Origin: Jatrophihabitans sp.
GTDB taxonomy: Bacteria > Actinomycetota > Actinomycetes > Mycobacteriales > Jatrophihabitantaceae
Direction of reading: 5' to 3'
Assembly: GCA_036399055.1 (NCBI GenBank)
Contig: DASWNX010000017.1
Location: 62,001-126,000 of the forward strand
Length of the DNA: 64,000 nucleotides
In this document: one piece after another, positions 43,601 to 52,600 of the stretch
Position numbering within the stretch: the stretch's first letter is position 1
Layout: each line of letters begins with the position of its first letter
Program-made: the position numbers and the translations under genes
Notes under the pieces: generated by a model
Seen by the model: only the letters and a program-made list of their open reading frames with translations
What the model was told of the DNA's origin: nothing
The model's database searches: none

Positions 43601-44943
43601 GGGCGAGCCGGTTGGAAAAGGACCTGCCGCCGGCACGTGAGACCGAAAAGACCGCGGCGGCGACAGCGTCGCGGTGTGAGGCCGAGCTTGCTGCCGCCGC
43701 TGCCGCGCTCGCCTCGGTGCACCCGCGGCAGGTCGCCTCCGAAGCGCATCTAATTGCGCTGCTGTCGTTTCCTCCGGTCGCCCACGCGCTCGGCGTTGCC
43801 GACCTACCGACGCAGGCGCGCCGCGCCGACGCCAACTCAGCGTCGGACGCTGACCACGCCGCTCGCTCGACGCTTCCCACCGGAGATGAGCTGCTGGAGA
43901 TGGTGGACGCGCTGTTGACCGGCAAGCGAACGGCCGGACGGAAGATGCTCGGCGAACGCTACGACGAGGTCCGCGCCGCGTTAGCCCAGACCTGGGCGAT
44001 TGCCCGGGCCGACCCGCCGGATGCCCTGGAGGAACTCGAGTCGTTCGTGCTCACCCACGCCGAAACCCAGTACGACCCGCCGCGCGCTGCCACGAAGGCC
44101 AGCGCCCTGGCGGACCGGGCTCGCGCCGCGCTCGATGCGGCCGAAGCGACCGCGTTGCGGGACTTCGTCATCGGCCGGCTCCCGTCGGCGATTGGTACAG
44201 CGTGGGCGGCCTTGATGGACTGGAAGGCTTCGGTCAACGCGAAGATGCGCGCCGCGCAAGCCTCCTCCGGCGTCGGCGTCCAGGTACAGATCGGCCTGCG
44301 TGAGGACCTAGACGCGACCGCGCGCACAGTATGGGAGCTGTCATGCACGGTCGGTGATGCCGTCCGCACTGAGGCGCAGAAGCAGCAGATCGGCACCGCG
44401 TTGCAGGCCCTCATTGCCGCGGCCGACGGCACGAGCATGACCGAGCGACTCGCCACCGCCGCCGACATCCGCGACTGGGTCGACGTGCACTACCTGGTCG
44501 AGCGGCCCGGCCCTGGCGGCGTCCGCTCCCAACGCCGGTGGGGGTCGCGCACCGGCCTGTCCGGCGGCGAGCGCCGCCTAGTGGTGCTCGCGCCGATGCT
44601 GGCTGCGATTGCTGCCAACTACGACCGCTTCGCCGATGCTGGGCTGCGGCTGGTCCCGTTGGACGAGGTTCCGGCCGAGGTCGACGAGCACGGCCGCGAA
44701 GGCCTGGCCCGTTACCTCGCCGAACTCGACCTCGACGTCGTCTGCACCTCCTACCTCTGGGACGGGGCTCCGGGAGCCTGGGACGGCATCGACGCGCATG
44801 ACCTCGAAGCCGGGGCGGACGGCACGGTCGTCGCGTTCCCGATGGTGATCCGCGGCGTCGACGCCCTGCCCGGAGACGACCCGGCCGTCATCGAGACGCT
44901 GGTCTCGGCGTCCGACGGCGGCCGGGCCGACAGCGCGCCATGA
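40606..44943 (+). CDS. jetC: Wadjet type III JetC, SMC-like ATPase (TIGR02680), 1445 aa
   Basis: The SMC-like motor of Wadjet. The N-terminal half-ATPase begins FGGRWRLVGAGAFDVWRYGT and has P-loop LMRGPNGAGKTTALEAL with Lys63. About 1000 residues of Ala/Glu/Arg-rich coiled coil follow, interrupted by a globular hinge-like segment near 600-800. The C-terminal half has the signature TGLSGGERRLVVLAPML and Walker B LRLVPLDEVPAEVDE, followed by VVCTSYLWDGAPGAWDG. The GTG at 40606 overlaps the jetB stop and is preferred over the upstream ATG at 40576. The TGA overlaps the jetD start. All ATPase motifs are intact. Confidence 0.92.
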   Translation: MSDMLDLDFTLELPAPPAGCRDRFGGRWRLVGAGAFDVWRYGTLELPAPSGRLLMRGPNGAGKTTALEALWPYLLDLNAAKLGAGKARQTTLKQLMADGGPARGRRYGYLWLTFATPDSEVARAPGQSTVSFGVRLQYSPSSAPAVKPVPFTLPGRPLRELSLTGAGGSALEHEEFCSRVQDVGGQVFDTPEEYVEHLAARVWATSAGELRDLAERLRQIRNPSLLGEVSPAGAADALRQSLPGVSPDVLTATADALAESEATREAFEADEHAAAALAEFARAWAGHVVEVTRAAHEAALDAATEVGERAATVTTAEAALADATTAAERTAEAANRIDGELTQARAAARAIELSDVYQAHGRISDLRGRLEAETATVAALTNALAEAATRARERTSAAREQLQSASDELAELAREAAAVGAPPTATDTIVRWHDRPRGIRAVANTVADPGPGLDVTFHPNTLDQLGRRWTAAAGVAKANAGRAHLLLRDRQGVDTAEQVATRARVSADSAEAEHDRARQAADSAQAAARDAARTLLADIVDWAPRHPHLRGLGKPIEANLAVWDADDITVLAAAEPSAVLTEADQWAHAVLRAGEALAAGHDADAKTADAAAAAATTQAGELREQASALRAGQLLPLPRPEWAGPGDDETAFGAALEWPERTQRPQAAAGGDADDEQAYPALHASRSRLELALAAAGILGAHLSADGAATDTWTISASGDPVELNLTAVLAVNPEHPYADSARAVLARIGLADAAFAGAGLVIGRDGTYAAGPLIGDPTAAMAAAGQLLPAAGHVGARTRLARALARAAELEDQASALDHQAQQHLATAAGHRSDRDAVRSQAASFPSRSALVKAESRRAGETERASGLERAAATARETADAKTTEHARLLEDWLDRARAMNMPSDPRELQMRMDTDRATATAMTRSADRLRDRVTVRLRRAVAAVPNEEEVATALARAASGAQAAHHAAAQTQALLTEAETPGDSDDAVRRFAEVSARASRLEKDLPPARETEKTAAATASRCEAELAAAAAALASVHPRQVASEAHLIALLSFPPVAHALGVADLPTQARRADANSASDADHAARSTLPTGDELLEMVDALLTGKRTAGRKMLGERYDEVRAALAQTWAIARADPPDALEELESFVLTHAETQYDPPRAATKASALADRARAALDAAEATALRDFVIGRLPSAIGTAWAALMDWKASVNAKMRAAQASSGVGVQVQIGLREDLDATARTVWELSCTVGDAVRTEAQKQQIGTALQALIAAADGTSMTERLATAADIRDWVDVHYLVERPGPGGVRSQRRWGSRTGLSGGERRLVVLAPMLAAIAANYDRFADAGLRLVPLDEVPAEVDEHGREGLARYLAELDLDVVCTSYLWDGAPGAWDGIDAHDLEAGADGTVVAFPMVIRGVDALPGDDPAVIETLVSASDGGRADSAP

Positions 44944-46211
44944 CATGCCCGCTGTGCTCCGGCGCCTGCGCCGGCGCCGACCTGTCAGCCCTGACCCGCC
45001 CAGACCTGCAGTGGTTGTGGACCTCTCTCGCGGCCGCAGCTGACCGCCGCGGCGACAAAAACCTGACCGGCGGTGCCGCGGTCACCGTGACCGTCCCGGC
45101 GGAGCCGGCTCAGCGCGCGGCCGCGGCGGGGCTGCTGGGCGACCGGCACCTGGCTGCCGGGCAGCGGAGACGAGTCGACCTGACCCGCCTCACCGCCGTG
45201 CTCGCAGAGCGCAATCCGCAGCTGACCCCCGGTGTGGTCGTTGCCCACGCCGTCGGGCGGCCGTTGGCGGCCACCGCTGCGGCCCGTGCACACCGAGCGA
45301 GTGCGGAAGACGACCTGCGCGCACGCCTGCAGACGGCGGTGCGAGCGCTGCCTGAGCATGTGCGTGCCCGGGTAGGGCTCGAGACCGTCTTCGAGCGCTT
45401 GCGCAGCAGCCGCTGGGTGAGCCGGATCCTCAGCACCGCCGACCCCGAGGCACTCGTTGCCCAGGCACTCGAGGTTGCCGCGCGCCTGCCCGAGCCCGGT
45501 GCGCGCATCGACCGGCGCACCCTTGTTCCTGGTGCTCCGCACGCGCTCGATGGCGGCGCCCTCGCCGGGCTTGTCCTCGCCCTGTGCGGCGTGGCCAACG
45601 GCGGACGACCCCGAGCTGCCTGGGCGAGCCTGGGCGTGGACTGCGATGACCTGGTCGGCGGCCTGATCGTGACCGGGGTGGCACCGGCCGGGTGGTCGAT
45701 CCCGGCGGGGGCAACGGTAACGCTGCCGCCGCGGGAGTTGGCCGCGGTCTCGTGGGCGGCGCCTGCGTCCGAAGAACAGTGGGTGTTCGTCACCGAGAAC
45801 CCGTCGGTGCTCGCCGCGGCCAACGCGCTGGCTCAGGAGCGATCGACGTCGCCCGCCCGGGTGGTCTGCTATTCGGGCACCCCATCGGCGGTCGAATGCT
45901 CCGCCATCGCTGCGCTCGCCGCGGTTGGCTGGTCAATTGCGGTGCGGGCGGACTTCGACGCAGCCGGCATCGCACACGTGCGGGCGCTGCTCGAAGCAGC
46001 CCCAGCTGCGGTGCCGTGGCGAATGAGCGCAGCGGACTACCTCGCGGTGGCTGGGCCGACCCGTCCGGCGGGCGCGGTGGTCGCGGTGGACACCCCCTGG
46101 GATGCCGAGCTGGGCGTAGCCATGGTGAGCGGTGCGCCGGTGTACGAGGAAGACTTACTGCCTGACTTGGTGGCCGACATCGCCGAGGGCCACCCGCCCG
46201 CACGCCCCTGA
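44940..46211 (+). CDS. jetD: Wadjet type III JetD, TOPRIM nuclease (DUF2399/TIGR02679), 423 aa
   Basis: JetD is the topoisomerase-VI-A-like nuclease of Wadjet. The C-terminal TOPRIM is recognisable: Glu in WVFVTENPSVLAAANALA, CYSGTPSAVECSAI, and the acidic pair in AVRADFDAAGIAHVRALL. The N-terminal region starts MTCPLCSGACAGADLSALTR, with three cysteines that might bind a metal. The middle contains GGALAGLVLALCGVANGGRP, typical of TIGR02679. The ATG overlaps the jetC stop, completing a four-gene operon with 4-base overlaps throughout. The intact acidic residues suggest an active nuclease. No further partner gene follows on the same transcript with certainty. Confidence 0.88.
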   Translation: MTCPLCSGACAGADLSALTRPDLQWLWTSLAAAADRRGDKNLTGGAAVTVTVPAEPAQRAAAAGLLGDRHLAAGQRRRVDLTRLTAVLAERNPQLTPGVVVAHAVGRPLAATAAARAHRASAEDDLRARLQTAVRALPEHVRARVGLETVFERLRSSRWVSRILSTADPEALVAQALEVAARLPEPGARIDRRTLVPGAPHALDGGALAGLVLALCGVANGGRPRAAWASLGVDCDDLVGGLIVTGVAPAGWSIPAGATVTLPPRELAAVSWAAPASEEQWVFVTENPSVLAAANALAQERSTSPARVVCYSGTPSAVECSAIAALAAVGWSIAVRADFDAAGIAHVRALLEAAPAAVPWRMSAADYLAVAGPTRPAGAVVAVDTPWDAELGVAMVSGAPVYEEDLLPDLVADIAEGHPPARP

Positions 46212-46358
46212 TAGCAGGATTCAACTCGTCGCACACGTCAAAGCGCGAACGAGGCGGCTCTCACGTGCAGATGCGGCTCGGCACCCTGAATCTCTTCTGC
46301 GTGGTGCCGCAGTGTGTCCACCCCGCGAACTCGACCCGGATTGGACCATGATGGATGC

Positions 46359-46916
46359 ATGGCAGATGGACGGCCGGGCATCCCCGCAGCGGTTCAGCGA
46401 GAGGTCAAGCTTGAGAGTGGGTACCGCTGCGCCATGCCGAATTGTCGAGAACCCCGAACTGAGCTTGCACACATCATTCCGTGGTCGAGAGTGAACAAAC
46501 ACGAGGCGAGCAACTTGATCGCGCTGTGCCCGACAGATCATGCTCGGTTCGATGCTGGAGAAATCCCGCGTCAGGTGATCGAGCAGATCAAGGCGAACCA
46601 GGCAGTGCTTAGTTCTCGGTACACGGAGCTGGAGCGTCGCGTCTTGCAGTGGTTCGGCCGCCACCCCACCGAGTCTTTGATCTGTCTCGACTGGAGTAGC
46701 GGTCTGATGTATGAGTCGCTACTGCTCGACGGGTTCCTCGAACCTGAGGATCCAGATGACGAGGCGAAGGCCATGAAGATGACGTGGGCAGATGAAGAAG
46801 ACGGGGTGCTCACCTCGCCTTCATTCAGCGCTCCTTTCGGTCCCCGTTTACTGCGGCTCACTTCCAAGGGCAAGGCCCTGGTTGATCGGGTCGTAGCGGC
46901 GGAGGCCGTCGAGTAG
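46359..46916 (+). CDS. HNH endonuclease with C-terminal winged-helix-like domain, 185 aa
   Basis: The protein starts MADGRPGIPAAVQREVKLES and has a compact HNH domain: GYRCAMPNCREPRTELAHII with a Cys pair and the first His, NLIALCPTDHARFD with Asn and the last His. After a helical linker (IEQIKANQAVLSSRYTELER) the C-terminus has LTSPSFSAPFGPRLLRLTSK and KALVDRV, suggesting a small winged-helix module. I chose ATG 46359; a GTG at 46314 would add 15 residues. It lies 147 bases after jetD on the same strand, perhaps an independent restriction nuclease. It differs clearly from the broken HNH gene at 1084. Confidence 0.8.
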   Translation: MADGRPGIPAAVQREVKLESGYRCAMPNCREPRTELAHIIPWSRVNKHEASNLIALCPTDHARFDAGEIPRQVIEQIKANQAVLSSRYTELERRVLQWFGRHPTESLICLDWSSGLMYESLLLDGFLEPEDPDDEAKAMKMTWADEEDGVLTSPSFSAPFGPRLLRLTSKGKALVDRVVAAEAVE

Positions 46917-47485
46917 AACTCCATCCAGGCCGAGCGCGGCAACTCCCATGTGGAGCGGTCGACTGGGAAGCGGGTAGCGCCAACCGCATGGTCGAACGTG
47001 CGACCAGGTTCAGCAGCTCACGGACATAGGTTGTCCAGTAGGCGGTTCACGTCGGATGCATCCCGAAAAGCGGGGGCAACCCACACCTTCCAGCACATCG
47101 CGCGCAGCGCCCATCTTGGGCAGCTCATCGAGCAGTTGCGCGGCCGGGAGCCGCACCATCACCGGTCGCACGATGCTGTCACTTACACGTAGAGCTGCGG
47201 CGATCTTCCGAGCGGAGGTCGTGGTGCGGCATGCCTGCAGCGGCAACCGCGTCGGTGCCCTGTGCCGGGCGGCGCGCAACGACAAGGACGTCCTCGTCGG
47301 CTGCGCAAGGCGTTCGACACGCTCACCTGACTGTCGCCACCAGGGCAGATCAGGTACCGCTGTTGCGCTTGTTCCCCGCGATGGTCGCATCCGATGGTTT
47401 CGGAGCCCACTGCTCGCGCGTCATAATCGGCGCATGGAGCAGCCACCGCATCCACGTTGGCGCCGGTGTCGTTGCACTCGGCCGC
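46917..47485. other. Stretch without a supported gene
   Basis: About 570 bases between the convergent HNH and FRG genes. Open frames exist on both strands (47056-47493 plus, 47010-47390 minus) but have Arg/Ser/Pro-rich shadow-like composition. The minus frame contains a faintly helix-turn-helix-like segment (SARKIAAALRVSDSIVR), which could be a decayed regulator. I see no clear terminator. Confidence 0.4.
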
Positions 47486-48505
47486 TCATCTAACCCGCGG
47501 CATCGTGATGTCCATGCCCGCGCCGTTGTAGCGGGCGAACCCAGGTAGGTCCGGGTAGATCGTCGTCCCGTCGTAGGCCGTGACACCGAGTCGGCCCGCC
47601 TCATGCAGCGCGGCCTTGAGCTCGGGTGCGATCGCGATGAACGCGACCGAGGGTTGGTCGCCCGGTGAGGATTCCGACTTCCACATGATCGTCCCCGGCA
47701 GGTCCAGCGAGCCCCACGGCTGATCCCAGAAGGGGGTTGTGACGAACGCAGCCTCCTGCGCAGCCATTCGGGAGGAGATGCGTCGCGGTACCCACCACAG
47801 CGCCTTGCCCTGGGGAAGGCGATCGCGGACCTCATGCCAGTTCGCGGACTCGATCGTTGACTGCGCCGGCACGACACCGGCATCTGCCACTGCCATGACT
47901 AGGCCCGTGGTCTCCGGCAAAGTCTCGGCTGCAAACCACAGCCCGATCATCGCGTTGCGCGAGACGTCCACTAGTGGCGTGGCAGCGCCGTGATGCTGCA
48001 GCAGACCGAACAGCTCGAAGTCACCGAGCCGGTGACCGTTTGGTTCGTTGTCGTGCCCCGCCGCCCGTGCCTGATCCAGCAGCGAAGCCTCGTAGTCGCG
48101 AAGCTGTCGTTTGACCGCCGCTGGCTGCTCAGCCTTACGCCAGATCTCATCAAGCTCCTCGAACTCGGAGTCATCCATACCGGCGCGGCGCAGCACGCCA
48201 CCGATGTAGTCAGGGCGCGGCTCAATCCAGCGCTGTTGCATCACCCGACGCGCGGCGCCCGAATGCACGCCCCAGCTGACGTCGACCTGCCCACGCCAGG
48301 CGACGACCTTGCTCAGCTTGGTCGCGATGGCGGTGACCGTCTGAACGTACTCCCCCAGGGTGCGCGGCGCAGGCACGGTGCCGAACCGTTCCAAGGTCAC
48401 CCTCGGCAGCTCCGGGGCAACGTCGCCGTACCAGTCGCTCTCAACCGTAGAATCGTTTACCTTCTCGGTCGGTTTAGCCGTGCGCGGGGTTCGCTCCTTT
48501 TCCAC
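47486..48505 (-). CDS. FRG-domain protein, 339 aa
   Basis: The FRG domain (named for a conserved Phe-Arg-Gly or similar triplet) is visible from VAWRGQVDVSWGVHSGAARR through FELFGLLQHHGAATPLVDVS, RNAMIGLWFAAE and RMAAQEAAFVTTPFWDQ, the usual order in this family. Its biochemical activity is not known to me. FRG proteins are frequently found in defence islands. The start is GTG 48505, six bases after TACGGT on the minus strand, so translation may be leaderless. The N-terminal ~35 residues are charged and probably disordered. It is monocistronic and convergent with the HNH gene. Confidence 0.8.
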   Translation of the reverse strand: MEKERTPRTAKPTEKVNDSTVESDWYGDVAPELPRVTLERFGTVPAPRTLGEYVQTVTAIATKLSKVVAWRGQVDVSWGVHSGAARRVMQQRWIEPRPDYIGGVLRRAGMDDSEFEELDEIWRKAEQPAAVKRQLRDYEASLLDQARAAGHDNEPNGHRLGDFELFGLLQHHGAATPLVDVSRNAMIGLWFAAETLPETTGLVMAVADAGVVPAQSTIESANWHEVRDRLPQGKALWWVPRRISSRMAAQEAAFVTTPFWDQPWGSLDLPGTIMWKSESSPGDQPSVAFIAIAPELKAALHEAGRLGVTAYDGTTIYPDLPGFARYNGAGMDITMPRVR

Positions 48506-48517
48506 TAGTGCACCGTA

Positions 48518-48879
48518 GCGGCATGATCACTATCGGTCGATCTGTCCGCGAGCGCCGTGGGCCGGTCAGAGCGCGATGGAATTGACGCCCGCAATGACCG
48601 CTTCCGGCTTGGTTCAGCCCAGCAGTGGTAGCACACGCGGCACCCCTCATCGCTGTTGCAAAAGTGTCGTCTATAAACGACACTTGATGGCATGGGCGGT
48701 GGCGAGACGCGGGGCGACGCAGCGCCTCGGCGCAGGTTCCAGTCGACGGTGAGACGCGCTCAGCGCCTGGGCGCGCCAGCCGAGACCGCCGCCCCTGTGC
48801 CGGCCAGCGGGGACCTACTGGCCGGGCCTCCGGACGCGCGGACAGTGGATCGAGACAGCTCAGACGTCGATCGGGTCTC
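48518..48879. other. Intergenic region upstream of the FRG gene and the 6C-like RNA
   Basis: About 360 bases with no supported gene. It includes an inverted repeat (48662-48685) and should contain the promoters of the FRG gene (TACGGT at 48512-48517 on the minus strand) and of the RNA at 48880. A plus frame from ATG 48692 is open but runs through the structured RNA and is not credible as a protein. Confidence 0.45.
48662..48685. repeat. 24-base inverted repeat centred on TATA
   Basis: AAGTGTCGT and ACGACACTT flank CTATAA, giving a palindrome with a single mismatched pair near the centre. The AT-rich core looks like a -10 box, so a repressor bound here would block a promoter. It is the strongest operator-like site in the window. 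Confidence 0.65.
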
Positions 48880-49000
48880 CGATGCTTCGAACCCCTCGGC
48901 TGGGATTTATCCCAGGAACGAGTGGGCTACTCCCCCCTTGCCCACTCAGGTGATCTCAGAGATCCCGGACTGGTCGAACCCTCAAGGGTTCGGCCTTTTT
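48880..49000 (+). ncRNA. 6C-like small RNA
   Basis: Three features in series match the actinobacterial 6C RNA family, known for hairpins with runs of six or more cytosines in the loop: a CTTCGAACCCCTCGG segment (48885-48899); a perfect hairpin CTGGGA-TTTA-TCCCAG (48900-48915); and an 8-base-pair stem GAGTGGGC/GCCCACTC (48920-48927 with 48940-48947) whose loop contains CCCCCC. An intrinsic terminator follows at 48972-49000. In mycobacteria the 6C RNA is a trans-acting regulator that pairs through its C-rich loops. The 5' end is approximate. I identified it from memory of the family, not from a covariance search. Confidence 0.75.
48972..49000 (+). terminator. Intrinsic terminator of the 6C-like RNA
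   Basis: GGTCGAACCC and GGGTTCGGCC form a ten-pair stem (one T-G wobble) around a TCAA loop, followed directly by TTTTT. It is the only classical hairpin-plus-T-tract terminator I found in the window. Confidence 0.8.
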
Positions 49001-49640
49001 GGTTTCGGTTGGGTAGCGGGTGTTGCCGGAGGGCTGATAGTCGTGATCGGGGTTGATGTGCGAAGTAGTTCGCCGATGGTGGCATCGATGATGTGGACGT
49101 CGAGGTCCTGGATGGGTATCAGAACGGGGGTTTGGGGTGGCTCGGCTGGTACCGATGTGGTGGAGGCGGGCGTGCCGCGCAGGGTGAGTTTACGGTCGAT
49201 GCGGTCGGCGTGAATGCGGTGGTGACAGTCGCTGGTCGGTCGCTGGCCGCTGATCGGTCGGGGCGTTGTAGCCGGTGGCCCGGTGCGGTGGCGTAGGGAG
49301 CGGCAGGCTAGACGCTCTGCTCCTTTTGAGTGTCTGCTGCCAGCGTGACCATGCCGCAGGTCATCGAGCGATTGGCCCAGGAGTTCCTCTGGGATGGTGG
49401 TCTCGGGGTGTCCCGGTCGTCTGTTGGTGGGTAGTGCGTGCAGTCGGACTGCCAGCACTCGTTGGACATGGCGGTTTGAAAGCGGATGTAGGAGGCTTTG
49501 GGCCGTTTCTTCAGGGGTGAGGAGGCCTTCGCGGGCGACTATCCGGGCTACGCTGCCCCGCCGAGAGTCGGGTCAGGCGCTGCAGGTGCCGGCGATGGTG
49601 GCCGGCCGGCGTCATGGCCGCCTCAGACAGCTGCTTACGC
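48985..49640 (-). pseudogene. Decayed IS481-type transposase remnant
   Basis: The minus strand contains pieces of an IS481-family transposase in different frames: VARIVAREGLLTPEE, KRPKASYIRFQTAMSNECWQ followed by SDCTHY (the start of the DDE domain), then RSLRHRTGPPATTPRP, and finally QDLDVHIIDATIGELLR followed in another frame by INPDHDYQPSG, the usual C-terminal end. The catalytic core between CTHY and RSLRHR is deleted and at least two frameshifts are present. It cannot be active. It fills the region between the 6C-like RNA and the STAND gene and shows past insertion activity. No terminal inverted repeats could be assigned. Confidence 0.7.
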
Positions 49641-49688
49641 AGCCCTAGGACCAACTCGACTGACAGCATCGTGTACAGATGCGTCTTA

Positions 49689-52600
49689 ATGCGGTATCAA
49701 GATGTCGTGAACGAAGTACGCGCGACGGTCGGTCTTCTGGTTGCGCTTGACGAGGAGTGGGAGGATCTCCGCCCTCTATTCGAGCGTGTCATACCGATGC
49801 GGCGCGGCCACGAATACTACTATGAATGCTCGTTACCAAAATTCAGTGCCCGTATTATCACCCGCGTAGTCGGCAAAATGGGTCTCAGCTCAGCTGCCCT
49901 TGCGGCGGAGCGGCTTTCTCGTGAGTTCTTCCCGACCAGTCTCGTGCTTATCGGCGTGTGCGGCGCCTTGAGCGACGAATTGCGGTTGGGTGACGTTGTC
50001 ATCGCCGAACACGTCGATACCTACATGAACAGCGCTAAGGCAGTACCGGCAGTGAAGGGACCCTTCACGTTCGAGTTATCTGGTGACGGATGGTCAGCTT
50101 CCCATCCGCTCATGGAGCTCGTACGCTCCGTACTCCGCCAGCAACCCGTTCGAGCGGCCTGGCAACAAAAAGCTAGCAAGCGACTCCAACGTATGCTGCC
50201 AGGTGATCTTCATGAATTCCAAAGCTTCGTCACCCAAAAGCCGACATGTCATATCGGTTCAATCGCCTCAGGAGATATAGTCGGCGCAGCGGAAAATTTC
50301 AAGAATTTGCTTGTCAACCACCGGGATCGAAAACTGCTCGCCATTGAAATGGAAAGTGGCGGAGCATCGCTGTCGGTGTTCACTCAAAATTTCCCTCCTG
50401 ATCTCCTGATAGTACGAGGTGTTAGTGATTTCGCCGATTCCCGTAAGTCCACGCTAGATGCGGCTATCGGCAAGACGGGTGGCCGGGGAGCATGGCGGCG
50501 GTATGCCCTCGGAAACGCTGCACGGCTAGCATTTTCGATCCTGGCTGTTCCCGACTTTGCGTCATTTGGCATCTCTCGAAATCATCCTGCTTTGAGCGAA
50601 AAACTGAACCCCTCACCGGACCTGAATTTCCACCGCAATGATTTAAGCACAGCGGATGGACAATCAGCGGCAGCCGAACTGCTGAAGTACGACCAGGCGT
50701 TAGAATCGAAGGCACAGGATTCACACCAGGAGCCTATTCACAATGAATCCCACATCGCAAACCCCTCTGAGCCCGATCAGTCGATCACTGCGATACCCTT
50801 GGTGTCCGGCCACGAGGCGCGATCTTTGGTGGCTCGAGCACGCTTGAGGCTTGAGCCACCGCGTCCGCCGCAAGAGTTCATCGGGAGGGAGCGAGAAGCC
50901 GCGCAACTGGCCGCGCTTGTCCGTGAAGAAAAGACGGTTGTTGTCTCAGGTCCGCCCGGCATTGGTAAAACAACCCTTTTAGCGCAACTCGCGGCCCAGC
51001 AGACATACACAAACGTGCTCTGGATTACGCTTCAATCCGACGTCGAATTTACCATCACAGCACTTGTGGACGATCTCCTCCGTGGCCTTGGGGTACTAGA
51101 CAGCCTCGGCATCTCCCTGGATCGAAAGATCCGTAATTTGAGCACGATTCTACGCCGCGGGGGCCGGCATTTGCTTATCCTCGACAACGTCAGATCCGAG
51201 CAGCAGGAAGGTATGGTGATGCGCGCCTGCTCTGAGATTGATGCGAACATAATTATCACATCGTTGCGCCCGCTACGTCTATCCGGAACTCAGTTGATCC
51301 AGCTTTCCGGTCTACCAACAAGCGAGGGTGCGCAGTTGTTTCGCTCTGGTGCCGGTATTCACTCAACCGATGGCGACGCACACGCTAAGATCGTGAGCAT
51401 CTGCGAACGAAGTCGTAATGAGCCCGGACAAATCGTTCTGTCTGCCGCACTTTACAGGTCTGGTGAATCGCTAGACGCCCTAGCAAATGCCTTTCAGGAA
51501 CAACGCAATCACCGCGGAGAAGATCCGGTCACACGCAGCTCCTTTCAGGACACGTACGGGGTGGAGAATGACCTGTACGATGCCTTTGCGCGTTCATACG
51601 AATTATTGTCAACCCGCCCGGAGCCAACGTTAGTATTTGATTCTCTCGGGGCTTTTAGCTTGAGTGGCGCTATGACTGACGAGCTTCGCGCAACTACTGG
51701 ATTAGAAGAGGAGGAGTTAGCGGAAGCCTTGAATGACCTGGTCTCCCTGCAACTAATCCAGCGCGATGCGCGTCGACCAGACAACTTCATCATGCATCCT
51801 GAGGCGCACCGACTGGCTAAGTACCGTCTGGCGGCGCGCGAAGCGCTGCTAGCGCGTTCCGGAGCGGATTTGAACGGTATGCCGACCGGTCGGTGCATTA
51901 GATACTTCGTTGAATTCTGTGATGCTAACGGGGAACGCTACACAGCACTTGAGGATCGCCGCGATAACATACTCAATGCCGTCCAGTTAGCTGCTCGCAA
52001 TTTGGCTTGGGAGGAGGTCGACCAGTTATGCCGCAGTGCAGCTAGCTATCTATTGGCTGCCGGGGACCTCACCCAATTAGCTCGCATACTTGAGCTTGGA
52101 TTCACCTCGGCCAGATACCTAAAAGGCAGTAGACAGGCTGAGTCATTGGCTCAGCTGTATGCCAGCCGTGCCGAGCTGTCGCGCCGATATCTGAGTTATT
52201 CTCAAGCCCGCCTTGATGCGACCACTGGTTTGGGACATGCAAGGGAGGCCCAGTCCCAGCGCCAAATTGTGATGAGTTTGGAGGCACTCGCAATCGTGGT
52301 CCTCTCCAGCGGAGACACGCAAGCCTCCCGGGATGCGCTGCTCGAAGCATGGCCGATGGTGAAATCTGAGGCGAACTGGGTCCATGGCGCGAGTATCGCT
52401 TACAACATCGGTCATACATACTCGTATGAACAAGACTACGCTGCAGCAAGGAAGTGGTTTCGAAAAGCTCTACGCCTTTCTAGCTACAGGGCGAACGACG
52501 CCGACTTCATAGAGGCTAGACGTTACCGTTCTTATACGCTTACATCGCTTGCTTCGATCGAGCTTTCATCCCGCAACTTCAAAGAGGCACGACGCTTATT

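Noticed and set aside
48692-49213. Possible protein of 173 aa downstream of the inverted repeat
   Set aside because: The frame runs through the 6C-like RNA hairpins and terminator and into the transposase remnant, and the translation has no consistent pattern.
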